DNA of 64,000 nt from Nereocystis luetkeana (taxonomy: Eukaryota > Sar > Phaeophyceae > Laminariales > Laminariaceae): NCBI GenBank assembly GCA_031213475.1, contig JARUPZ010000018.1, forward strand, positions 1,302,001-1,366,000, in the 5' to 3' direction. Position numbers and translations under genes: made by a program. Below are positions 44,193 to 55,688 of the stretch, one piece after another (position 1 is the first letter of the stretch; the number at the start of each line of letters is the position of its first letter). Below the pieces are notes generated by a model. The model was not told the origin of the DNA and searched no databases. It was given only the letters and a program-made list of their open reading frames with translations.

Positions 44193-45889
44193 CATTGCTT
44201 TGGGTTTTATTTGTATCAGTTGGGGGGGGGTGGGCTGAGGTTGTGCCGTAAGCTACGCCCGACGAGGTTATTATTTTTTTTGCCTCTTCCGTCACCACTG
44301 CTTGCTCGTCTTGGGGCGGGAAGAGGAATAGACGCCTGCGGGAGGGGAGGAGGCGCGGATGGGATCGGGTGTGCCCCCCTTGGTCATATTGATACGCGCA
44401 TACATACATACATACGCAAGTCGACTACGCACCGTTTAAAAAGGTTCGTTTTTTTTTGTGTTAGGCTGTTGTTTGTTGTTTTTGTGTCGTTCTGTGACAA
44501 TATCGTGGTGGTGGTGGTGGTGGAAAACTGGTACCCGTGGTACCTGTGTTTTTGTTTTTCTCTTGTGTTCGTTTTCTTGCTCCTCGGTATGTGGATGGTT
44601 CCAGACACTACAGCAGTGGTAGGCGACGGCTTGTGTCTTACGGCTTTGGTATTTGTCGAGCGCAGCGGGGTGGGGGTACCCAAACCCACCTGAGTTCTCC
44701 TTCGTGGAGGGCAGGGGTGAGGATTACGTTCTGTCGTCGCCTACCGCCCGAAGTTTACGTCAAGTGTATCGCCGGCTAAAGTCACGGACGTGAGGCGGAT
44801 GGAGAAATCGCTCCGCCCTATCAACAGTGGTTCCTCTCTTGTAGCAGAAAACTCTCCCTGTTGGCAGTAGCTCCTCCCTGTTTAACAGCAGGTCCTCCAT
44901 GCTGACACTACTGTAGACACCCTTGGTCTCGAAGACGAAGAAACGATAGGGTGGAGGGTAGCTCGCGGTATACGGGACGAAACCTTGAGGTGGGTAATCG
45001 CGGTCGTCAACTGCCCGTGTCCGCAGGTGCAGGTTGAGAGCATTGAACAGCAGCAGAGGCGTTCGACGATAGAGGTTCACCCATTTCTGAGGCTCCTCAC
45101 TTGAGGAGCTCCATACTATAATAAGTCACCCGGAACTGACTTTAGCAAAAATTCCATGGCCCAAGTATAACAAAACGCCATTTTTCGAAACAAGGTTGGC
45201 ATTCAGACGATTTTGGGTTAAGGATGCCCGTCGTTCAGAAAAGTAATAGCGGAAATGTGCTACCTCTATCGTAGAACGCATCAGCAACAAAAAAACGGAG
45301 ACAATTTTGATTGGACGGCGCGCATCTCCGGCTTCAGATTTCCTTTTTTGGAGTATATTCCGTTTCACTTACATTTTGAAAGGAGACCCTCTCCTAGTTT
45401 CGGCGGCCGCGGAAATTTTCGTCGTAAAAAATGAAAAGTTTTTTTTCCTGGTCAGATTGTTGGGGGACCCACCCTTGTCTCGCAGCGTTAGACTAGATGG
45501 CGTCTGGTCTGCACCGGGAATGTGTGTGTGTGCTCTGACCTGGTATGTAGGCAATCTGTGCACAGTATCCGTCGGGTTTGTGGCTGCGTGTGGGAGCTGC
45601 TCTGCGAATATCTTGCTGCTGACGGTGATGGCTGATGGCGATGGTGATGATGTCGATGGCGTTAGTTTTTTTTTTTACCAACAATACCTTTCTTTGTGTC
45701 TGGGAGGAAAATTTTAGGAAGAGAGCACTCTCTTATAGTATTCGTTGAACTTCATGTATTCGTTTATAAAGGATAACGCACTGAACTACTCAGTGAGCCC
45801 TTAGTATCAATGAATACGCTTGTGTCGTACCAGGTATGAATTACACTTGTCCCCGGTGCCGCAGTCTAGTTGACAATTTGATAGTAAGC

Positions 45890-46065
45890 CTGGGTATGGG
45901 CTGATTCCCGGATAACAAAAGGGGCAGCATGGGGCAGGCTCGACTGCTGTAATGCAAGTCGAGCTACTGTAGACGCGTGCAGCTACTCGAAGAGATTGAT
46001 GCCTTATCTTGACCGTTCCCACTTTCCTGGCTCTCCGAGTGTTCTGAGAACAGGGGGGTTTTATA
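45890..46065 (+). repeat. Direct repeat, left copy (possible LTR remnant)
   Basis: Shares with 50190-50395, in the same order and orientation, AAGCCTGGGTATGGGCTG-like, GGATAACAAAAGGGGCAG-like, AATGCAAGTCGAGCTACTG-like, GACGCGTGCAGCTACTC, a CTTATCTTGA block, CACTTTCCTGGCTC and GAACAGGGGGGTTT. Identity is patchy and the right copy has small insertions. Confidence 0.6.
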
Positions 46066-47808
46066 CATATATTTTGTTTGCCGCGTTTAATCAGAAACAC
46101 GCCTCCTCGACGATAGAGGGGGACCGGGATCATGAATACCATGACGCAAGCTCACCTTGAAGGGCTGTATGTGCAGATGCATAGAAATTAGGAGGGCACA
46201 GAATCCATCCAGAAATTTCTGATAAATGGATCGAAGATACGGTGCTTCACAACCCACACCCACACCTGTATAACTTGCAAGGCGGAAGCCGGTTAAACCA
46301 ACAAAAAAATTGCTGCATCCTACGGTAGGAAGCAGGTTTGGCCCGAAAGCGACGCGAGGAATCGAAATATACGCGGCATGCAACGTGACAAGGAAAGGGC
46401 CGTGAAGAAAATAAACAATGAAAACAGAACCGCTCGAATTCGAGTGACGTAATAAGTGCTACAGTAGCACGTATGAACTTCGACCTACCATAGGGGGTAG
46501 AACTATAAAAAAAAAGGAAAACAAACCGATATACGCAGGTCAGGTGCCAAAAGGGGGACAGAGGCAAAACAGGAGAAGGGGCAGGGTAGTCCAGACCCAA
46601 GGAGGATACGCCACGAACGGGTGATCCTAAAATCGGTGGTGTGGTGGAACGGTGCAAAGCGGTAGAGAACGATACACATGGACCACGGGAAAACACGGTC
46701 CAAGTGGGAAAGAGAAGGACGCTCGATAGTCGAGGCAGCCAAACAGTCTCGGGAACGACTCGCGGCACACCCAGCCGAGGGTGACGCGCGGAGGAATCCA
46801 CAACTAAAACCAGGAAAAAAACAGAAGAAAGGGGGGGTTCGTGCCGAGGCAGAGGGGACGAAGAAACCACACCCAATACGTACGTGAGGATCAACCATAG
46901 GGCTCTACAAAAGAGGAGAAGCTGGGGGCGTGCAATGTCACGTATCATGCTGAAGTAAGAACGAATACGAGGCAGAAAAAAAAACAGAAGGAAAATGCGA
47001 AGACGGTACTCCTGAAACGGGGAAATATGGCAAGCTTCGCATGCTTTGCCTGCCACTCCTTACCGATGAGGCGAGGGAGAGGGGCAGGGGGAGAGAAAAG
47101 CCGACAAACAAAACTCCGTGAAAAACGTCGGCCAACAGGAATATCAAAATTCGCAACGTGGTGACTAGTCCAAAATAACTGAAGGCAGAGGGTAAACTAC
47201 ACCGAGAGAAAAAATACTTGTCCGGAACAAAAGTGGTCACAGAGGTGACGCGTAGCACGCAGAAAAAAAAGTGATAATACAGGCGGGCAACCGAGGGGAA
47301 GAACGCACTAGCCGAAGGAAATGATGGGAGGAAGCCTTCGTGGGGGCGCATAATCCCTCAACAGCAACGCTCCAAGTGTCGGCAGACCGCCGGTCAGAGA
47401 CTACAATGAATCGCCGATACGGGGTGCATCGAGAATGGCGAGAAAAAAAAACAAATCGCGACGTATACGCAGTGAAAGAAAAAAAAAGAGAAGAAACGGC
47501 AGTTAACGCGGCACTCGAACCAGGTGCGGGGGCGAGAAATGTGTCGCATAACTAATCCGGATGCAACGAACGTTTTAGCTCTCCTGATTAAAACAAAATG
47601 CGAGAGATGGCATAGAGACATCGTCGAGGCGGAATACCGAAAAAATAGCCAAGTTCATGAAAAGGGCAAATAATAACGTGACACCCGAGCCAATAAATAC
47701 AGGGGCGAGCGTTGTGGCGATATATATATCTAGTCCGGTCTCAATAAACGTTTCAGGTCTGGGGCAAACGTGAAGAAATCATCGAGGTGGGACGCTGCCT
47801 TGGTCTAG

Positions 47809-47934
<126 letters not shown>

Positions 47935-47976
47935 CGCCCGCGGCCCCGCCCTCGCCCTCACACTCCGAACCTCGTC

Positions 47977-49140
47977 ATTTATGATGCCGTCAGCTCTTCC
48001 CAATCGTAGTCGGCGAACCAGACGCACCAGTACGGTGAGTAAAAGTCATAGACCTGCTCGGGCCGCCCCGCGCGCCCCTTGCCGCCTCGACCGGCTTGAT
48101 GACTTTCGTGCCGATCGGGAACCTTCTCAGCGCCTCCTTTCTACTCAGCGCGGGGTGTCTCCTCGCCCCCCTCGTCTCCGGCTGCGGTGCGGCCCCGCTC
48201 GCTGCTCGGATCGTACAAGTTTCACAACGCGTGAAACGTGTCCAACTGCAGCGGAGTGAAGCTGTCCAGTGACTCCGCCTCCGAGACCCAGTCCGACTCC
48301 ACCTCGTCGAGCTACCGGCCGCGGTACTCCCATCTCGCGACCCCGGTCGCGCTGACCACCCGCCTCTTGTCCAGGAGCGTGTACGTTGGTGCTGCTGAGG
48401 TCGAGTGCCCTCCGAGCCCAGGTCCGCTCCCCTCTGCGCGAACTCATCCTCCATGGATGGGGTGCCGAAGATCGGACGGCCTCGTGTAGAAGGGCTTCAG
48501 CGATTCAGCGGAGACCGTCCTGGAGCGCGTCGTCCTGCCCTCCATCTCGATGACGACGCTCAGGCCCTCGATCACCACCTCCACCACCTTCCACGGACCA
48601 GTCCACTTATCATGGACCAGTTTAGACCCCATGCCCTGCCGGTGGAGCGAGCTGTCGCTCTCCCTTGCCAAGACGAGGTCGCCCGTCGCGACCCGAGTGC
48701 CCGGCGACGGCCGCTGAATCGATGCGTTGCGACGTTGTCGCGCTCTCCCTGCCCTCGTGTATCTTCTCGAGTGCCTCCCAGGGCCTCCGTGTCATCTATC
48801 TGAGGCACTAGCATATCGAGGGACGTACGCGGGCTGCCTCTGACGTGTTGGGGATCCTCAGCAAGTCCGCCTCCAGAACTTCCCACGGCTCGAGGTATCT
48901 GCCCGGCAGCATAGTTATACACTGGCTATGCGTTCGCTTCCTACGCCGGCACCCGCACTACAAGGCATACTCCCTTGCGCCTCTACACCTCGCTGGCCAA
49001 TGGAAGCGGTCGCGCAGTAGTGAAAGCGTCCTGCCGACCCCTGGGTGTCCGTGCGGGCAGTGTCCTGCCGTCTCACCAAGCCCGGCACGTCTCGCAATGC
49101 GTCGATAGCCCACTCCACCACCGCTCGTTCCGACGGCTGC
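47977..49140 (-). mobile_element. Ty3/gypsy retrotransposon pol remnant (integrase and C-terminal tail)
   Basis: On the minus strand, from right to left, frame-broken pieces appear in family order. First comes the integrase zinc-finger region near 49050-48950 (GHPGVGRTLSLLRDRFHWP, then CGCRRRKRTHSQ). Next is LPGRYLEPWEVLEADLLRIP, the start of the integrase core, at about 48910-48850. Then KLVHDKWTGPWKVVEVV near 48630-48580. Last is SPYWCVWFADYDWEEL just before a stop at 47977. Most of the catalytic core is missing, frames change at least three times and in-frame stops occur, so it cannot move by itself. No gag or reverse transcriptase is recognisable. This is a dead copy of an element family common in algae and oomycetes. 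Confidence 0.75.
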
Positions 49141-50189
49141 TCGCTATGCGGCAACCCTTCCCTTCTCGTGGGGGGTCCACCCGAGCTAGCGTGCGGCAAC
49201 CGTTCCGCCCTCGTGGGGGTGCACACGAGCTACTCCCGGGTACCGCCGAGGTCATCCCACGACCCGTTGGCACCACCACTGACGACGTCTGTTTCTCAGT
49301 ACCTCCGCCCCCCTTGGACACTGCCCGGCCACCCCCGTCGACGGCGACCAGGAGGGGCCGGGGTCGCCCGAGGTGCCCGCGCCGCTTGAGCCACGTGGTC
49401 GGGAAGCGGACGAAGCCCCACGGACGGCGCGGACGCGCGCGTCGATTGCCGAACCGCCACCGCCGGCATGCCCACCCTTACGGCGGCAAGCCTGTCGTGA
49501 AACGCGAGGGTGCCCAGCTGCCTGTCAGTCAAGCCCTCTTCCCTCGATGTCTGTAGGGAGACGGCGCCGCGATGAGTCTGAGGGATCCTGTCAACAACGG
49601 CTCCAATCAGCGAGGGCGCAGGGGGCGGGCGTGGTCTCGGCATGCGTGGTTTCTGGGAGCATGGGTCCGTGGCGTGCAGCGTGATCATGACTCTCTAAAA
49701 TGAGCGGGATAAGGAACGGCGACGGGGTCAGTCGTGCCTTGCCTAGCAACGAAACGTACCCACTAACTGCTGGCGCTCGGCCCACAAGTTTACTCGACGG
49801 TCCAGTCAGGTAAGAGTTAAGCGATCCGCGTCATGAAACCTCCTCGTGCTGTAGCTGAAATCAGCGTAGAACTGCAGCTCGGCTGCCCCGGCTGCATGCT
49901 CTTGGACTCCCTAATCTAGCCTTACTCACCACCCCCCTTTGTGCACTACCTACGCAAGGGACTCCCCTCGGATCCTTGGATTACCAGCGTAACATCGATG
50001 ACGACAGGGGGACATCGATCGTCAGGGCTGCAACAGCAGGCAGGTCTGACCGGGGTGTCGGGGTGGCATCAAGTGCGTGAGCGGCGGTAGGCTCACACAA
50101 GAGAGAGGCCAGTATGTCGGATGAGCGTCCAGCTGATATCCACGCGTGCCCTGCCGACGACGCCATGTTTGATAATATGCCTGAGTGTA

Positions 50190-50395
50190 AGCTGGTTACC
50201 GAATACCTGGTAACAAAAGGGACAGAGTATGGGGCACTACTTGTAATGCAGGTGGAGCTACTTAGACGCGTGCAGCTACTCACTCACAGAGATTGCTTTC
50301 TTATCTTGATGCTTGATGATTCTCACTTTCCTGGCTCAGAGAGTTTTTCTGAGTGTTTTGTGTTCTTGAGAGCAGGGGGGTTTCACAATAATCTT
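50190..50395 (+). repeat. Direct repeat, right copy (possible LTR remnant)
   Basis: Partner of 45890-46065, about 4.3 kb away. The pair brackets the gypsy remnant. An open frame at 50114-50431 runs across it but is most simply a by-product. Confidence 0.6.
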
Positions 50396-50538
50396 TCAAA
50401 TTTCAAAGATGAAACTCGGATGAAACTGTAAAAACGCCATAATTATTTTTTGTGGAAACCCTTTTCGTGGCAGTTTCGACGTTTCGACGTTTCGACAGCA
50501 CTGGCTGGCACCCGGCACGGCTGCTGTCTGCTGTCGTT

Positions 50539-53500
50539 ATGCCTATTCTGCTGCGCTCCGCATGCATAGGTGGGCACGTCACAAGAGGCGTGCAGCGCCT
50601 GTCGTTTGCACATAAGAGACCCAGGAACACTACGTTCTGCCACACTCTGTTTCGGAGATTTGGGGTGGAGGCGTCATGGCTACCTGAAAGCATGAGGCAA
50701 CAGCTGGAACAAATGAAAGGGTGGGTTGTGAGGTGTGATGCAGCAGTAGCTAGTAGTGGTGCAGGGCTTCAAAACCTGGAACTGTAGCGTTATTATTGCG
50801 TACTCGTAGGACCTAGGTGGCTGTTTCCCAGCCTGGCGAGAGTAGATGGGGAGCCTGCCAAATCAAAGAGAAGTCCATGGCCGTGCTCTGAGAGAGTGTT
50901 TTTGGTTGCAACGTATATACTCGTACTGCTGATGATGGGTGTGAGCACGAAGACATGACAGACATCGACATCATCATATGCATACTCCAACATAGTGATG
51001 TTTCAAAGTCATGCCAGGCCGTTACATAGAGGGCAGGGCAGACTGTCTCGTAAACTGTGTTTCGAGACGGTACTCCCATCGTACCCGGTAGGCCCCATAT
51101 TAATCCAAAGATAAGAACACGACTTGGTGCCCCACCGAACCCCACCGGACCACTATTAATACTAAAGCAGTAGTACTACCAGTATGCACAACAAACAGCG
51201 GTCATCTTTGTATGTATCGCTACCTCGTATACCTAGTCGTATGTTCCGACTACTGGTACGTACCAGGTAACAGCTACCTGGTACGTGTGTACGGTACGTT
51301 TACAAGTGGTTTATACTACCACTCTGTCCCGAAATATAAGGATCGTTTTGATGGGAAAATAATGCAAAAACCTCCTTATATTTCGACACAAAGTAGTAGC
51401 AAAGACCTTGTACACAGTAGTCTGTATTGCTGTACCAGGCTCCTGTAGCTCAACCGAGCAGGGTTGAGATGCAACAGTTGTACTGCTATTAATACTGCAT
51501 ACGTACTCGTAGACTACAGCAGTACGAGTAGTAGTAGTAGTAGTGCTCCAGCCCCACAGACGGCGCAGAGCTGCGTAGCCAGCCAGGACTACCCATGGAC
51601 TATGATCATGTAATACTCGTAGCTTCAAGCAGTTGCTGTGTATAAACCACTTCGTCTGGTGCTGTAGAGGGGAGTGCGTATAATAGTAACATCTTGACTC
51701 TCGAACAACAACAGCAAGAGCAACAACACCAACAACAACAACGAAGTACACCATACCATACGGGCCGCCGCATAACGCGTCGTGTCGCCCCCGGCCGCCG
51801 ACTTATCCGCAGGCGCCACGGAGAGATCGTGGAGAGCATGACGGCGGGGGCGGTGCCGGTTCGAGACATGGGCAGGGTGGGAAAAGAGCTGGGCAGGTTG
51901 GAGACAGTGCTGGAAAAGCATGCGGCCGTATCAGCGAAGGCCTTGGAAATCAGGGACCTCGAAGACGTGAGTGTTCTGCTCTAACGCAGGGCGGAGGCAG
52001 GACACGATTGCAATGCTAGACATGTGTGAGAAGGAGCGCACACAGGTAAGGAAAGAAGGCAAAGAGGGCGATACAGGCAGGCGGGGGGGGGGTACAGAAA
52101 TGGAGTTGGGGGGGGGGCGGGGAGGGGAAGGGGGAAACAGGAAGAGAGAGATACAGATGGACAAACAAAAAGAGAGGCCGGTAGACAGACGGGTAGGCAG
52201 GACAGCTATTATCAGACAGAAACGGAGACACACAAAGACAGCGAACGTTTCTGCCAGCGGGAAGACGATGTTTTTTCTTCTATCGCGGCAGAGGTTGCTT
52301 CTCGAGTAACGGGGGCGGTGGCGTGGGCGTCATTAGGTAGCGGTTGGCGTGGTGCAATGCATCTGTTTGTGTTTCGTATGAATCGTGTGTTGCCCCTGCG
52401 TTTTTGGGAAAACAGGTAGACGGACAGCCCAGCCCGGGCTGTTCGAGCCGTATCGTCGAAAAATACCCGTGGGCATGTTAACCGAGGACGCTCCACAAGA
52501 AGGATACAGTTACCGCCTTCTCGATCACCAGCACGTTTCACGCCTGTGTTCCTGCGGCGTCTTGCTTCGTGTCTGGTGCGTTTGATAGGTGATGAACATG
52601 AGCAACGAGTCAGGGGCGGAGGCGGACCGAGAGATGCACTCCCTCGCGAAGGAGGAGCAAGCGGAGTGCACGGCGGCGCTGGAGGAGTTGCGGATGGAGC
52701 TCACGAATCTTCTGTTACCCAGGTGAGCGTTGAATAAGGGCCACGCCATACGTATCGAACCACGCCTTATCATACCACACCATAGTACGCGATCCCAAAC
52801 CATACCGCCATACCATACCATACCGTACCATACCATACCATACCATACCGTATCAAACTTCTCCGATATGAACAGAATGATATGCAGCTATGCCCGCGGA
52901 AACCTTGGTTTGCTGGAGGTTCAGGAATTCGCGGAAAGGGGGGGAGAGAAGTCCTGCGAAACGTGTGACACGAGCAATGTTTTTTGCCTCTCGCGTCAAG
53001 AAAATCTCCAAGCTCATCCGATCTGGGCGAAGTGAACTCCGTCTGCTGCTGGAGGTTTCAAGCACCAATCCCGTAGGGCTTGCGTGCCCGCAGGCAGCTA
53101 TAACTTGGGTTCGCTGGCTCGTCGCACGGCATGCGTTTCAGACGACACACATCTCTGCTGGCGGCACGCAAACTCGTACGCGCGTGCACGGTACGGTATC
53201 GTTTTTTTGACGTGCCTGTCCGTCGTAGTACTTCGTCGTGGCAGGACCGTCGAAAGGGATTATCGACATTCTCTCCTTCTCGGGGGCGAAAGTTGGGGGC
53301 ATGGCTTCGTCGTGCTCCTGCCAGCGATGGAGCGCCTTACTGCTTTCACCGCCGAACACAGACAAACTTCAACCGGGGTGGGGAAGGGTGAGGGGCGCGC
53401 GACATCCCGGTCCCGATGTCAGTCCACATTATTTTTAGGGCGACTGTGTATGGTGTCGCCCGCCTACGCGACGCAATGTTCGCTCACCTCTTTTCCCCCC

Positions 53501-55367
53501 CCCGTCGTGTGCAATAGACGGTCGCCCCGACCTCAACTTGTGCATGCCCCTGATACCACCCTTCCCTCGCCCCTTAACCGGCCGCCGATCGACCCTTCTA
53601 TCACGCGATTCCTTTGGTTCCACTCCACCGCTGCGCTGCTGCAGTGCGCTGCACTGAACGGTAGGTACAGCACCGTGGGATAATCCACTTTCCGCTGCTG
53701 CCATTCTGTTGTGTGTCGAAAAATTCCTGTGCGTGTGAGAAGGGACGAAGAAGATTCCAAGAACGCTCTTTTGGAGGTGAGGAGCGGCAGCGGCGGGGAT
53801 GAGGCTGCCGCCTTCGCGAAGGAGTTATTCGAGATGTACAGGCGGTTTGCAGAGCTTAAGGGGTGGAAGTTCGAGGAGCTGCACCGCAGCGTCATCGATG
53901 CAGGCGAGCATGGGCCAAACCGTTTGACGTCCGCTAGAAGCGCGCACACCACTTTTTCCCAGTTGTTCGTACGCCTTTCATCATCAGATGCATGTGTTTG
54001 GGTGTTTGATCGACGCTTCCTTCCTTTGTACAGGTACCTGTTTTTCAACCGCCCTGTTTTATACCGAGTTTACAACTGATAGGTGATTGGTCCACTCGCA
54101 TGGTCCCCACTTGATTGGCGGTTTCGCGTGTAACGCCAAGAGTCGCCTATTTCGCGGGTTTCCTTGTTGTGCTGGCAGGTGGGTACAGAGAGGCCGCGGC
54201 CTCGGTTCGCGGGGACGACGTCTACGGATCCCTGAAGCACGAGAACGGTGTACACCGGGTGAGCAACGAGAGCGTAAGAGGCGGCTCCGATTCCTCCCTT
54301 CCGTATCGCGCCTTTTCCGTATTCTCTTCGGATCAATCGGGGCGCAAAACCGTTGGTTCGCTGTTCAAAACCTGGTGGGATTGTATCGATACCCAGTACC
54401 TGTCCGCTGGAGGATTTTGATAGGGAAAAAGTAAAAAGTAGGTATACCTAGGCCTTTTGAGCCATTTATAGGTACACTGCGTATCGATACCATTCCGCCG
54501 GAGGATTGAAATAGTATGATTATATGCTGTTTCGTCGACTGTTCCCGGCTATTTAGCCATGCGAGAGGGAATAGATGGGTTTCGTGGAGGTGTGGGCGGG
54601 TGTAGTGCATGGCAAAGGGGGGGCGGGGGGGTAGCAGAGGGGGGGGGATCGGGGTATGGCCACGCTCTCTTGACACCTTTGCTCATAGGATTTTGTATTT
54701 TTTGGCATTCGTTTTGTAGTTTTGCGTTTGTCGGCTACGAATTCTTCGCAAAGCGTCAGTTTGTGCTATCAAGTATCACATTCCTTTCTCAGGGCTCACG
54801 TTTTCCTTGTTTTCGCGAGGTGTTTGCCGTGAGGCCGTTCGTCTTCGCCAAACCTCTTTCACTCTCTCGTGAGGTTGCCTTTTCGATGTTGCTGCCGATC
54901 AGCCCCCACTCGACCTTTTGTGCTACTACTGTAGTTCGCGATGCTATCTAACAGGGGCCGTCGTTGCGTAGACGCCCCCCCCTGCGTCCTCCTATAACAT
55001 ACTAGGTACCAGGTATCCTTTACAGCACACAGGGTACGATACTATCGTGCTGGTTTTTACATTTTTCGTGTCGAGTGACAACACTCCCAGTGGTTGCTCC
55101 AGGTCTCCTGTACGTGGATACTCAGTCCTCGGGAAGGCCTGAGCCCTAAATTTGCTATTATAGTGCCCACTACTAATAGCCCAAAAGAAGAATCGGCGGG
55201 TAGACTTACCCTAATCGCACTTTTTTTTCACTTCGCTTCCTCGACCACGCTGCCGTACGAAACCGGCCAGGAGCTACACACTCACGAATGCTTGTTGATG
55301 AACCCGTCGCAACAGCAGGAACGTGCAATCTCTGTTGTGCTCGCAAAATACTTTAGGATCGTTCCGT

Positions 55368-55399
<32 letters not shown>

Positions 55400-55653
55400 C
55401 ATGCGTTTTTTTGAACGCGACGAGCCATGTGCAAAGAGATGTGACACTCGCTGGGCACGCCACGAACGCCCGTCCTGGTTCCGTGGACCCCACCCCCTTT
55501 TTGTCGGGGGCGCAGGTTCAAAGGGTGCCGTCCAACTCGGCGCGCCTCCACACCAGCGCGGCGTCTGTGGTGGTGATGATGGAGGCCGAAGAAATCGACC
55601 TCAAGCTGGAGCAGCGGTGAGTCTATGCCTATGCCTCACGGGCGCTTCCGGCC

Positions 55654-55688
<35 letters not shown>

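Noticed and set aside
46247-47056. 269-codon minus-strand open frame
   Set aside because: No recognisable domain, odd composition (Phe, Leu, Ser, Pro from pyrimidine tracts), and it lies in a purine-rich non-coding stretch beside a dead retroelement.
50114-50431. Plus-strand open frame of 105 codons
   Set aside because: It runs through the right copy of the direct repeat, and the left copy does not keep the frame open.
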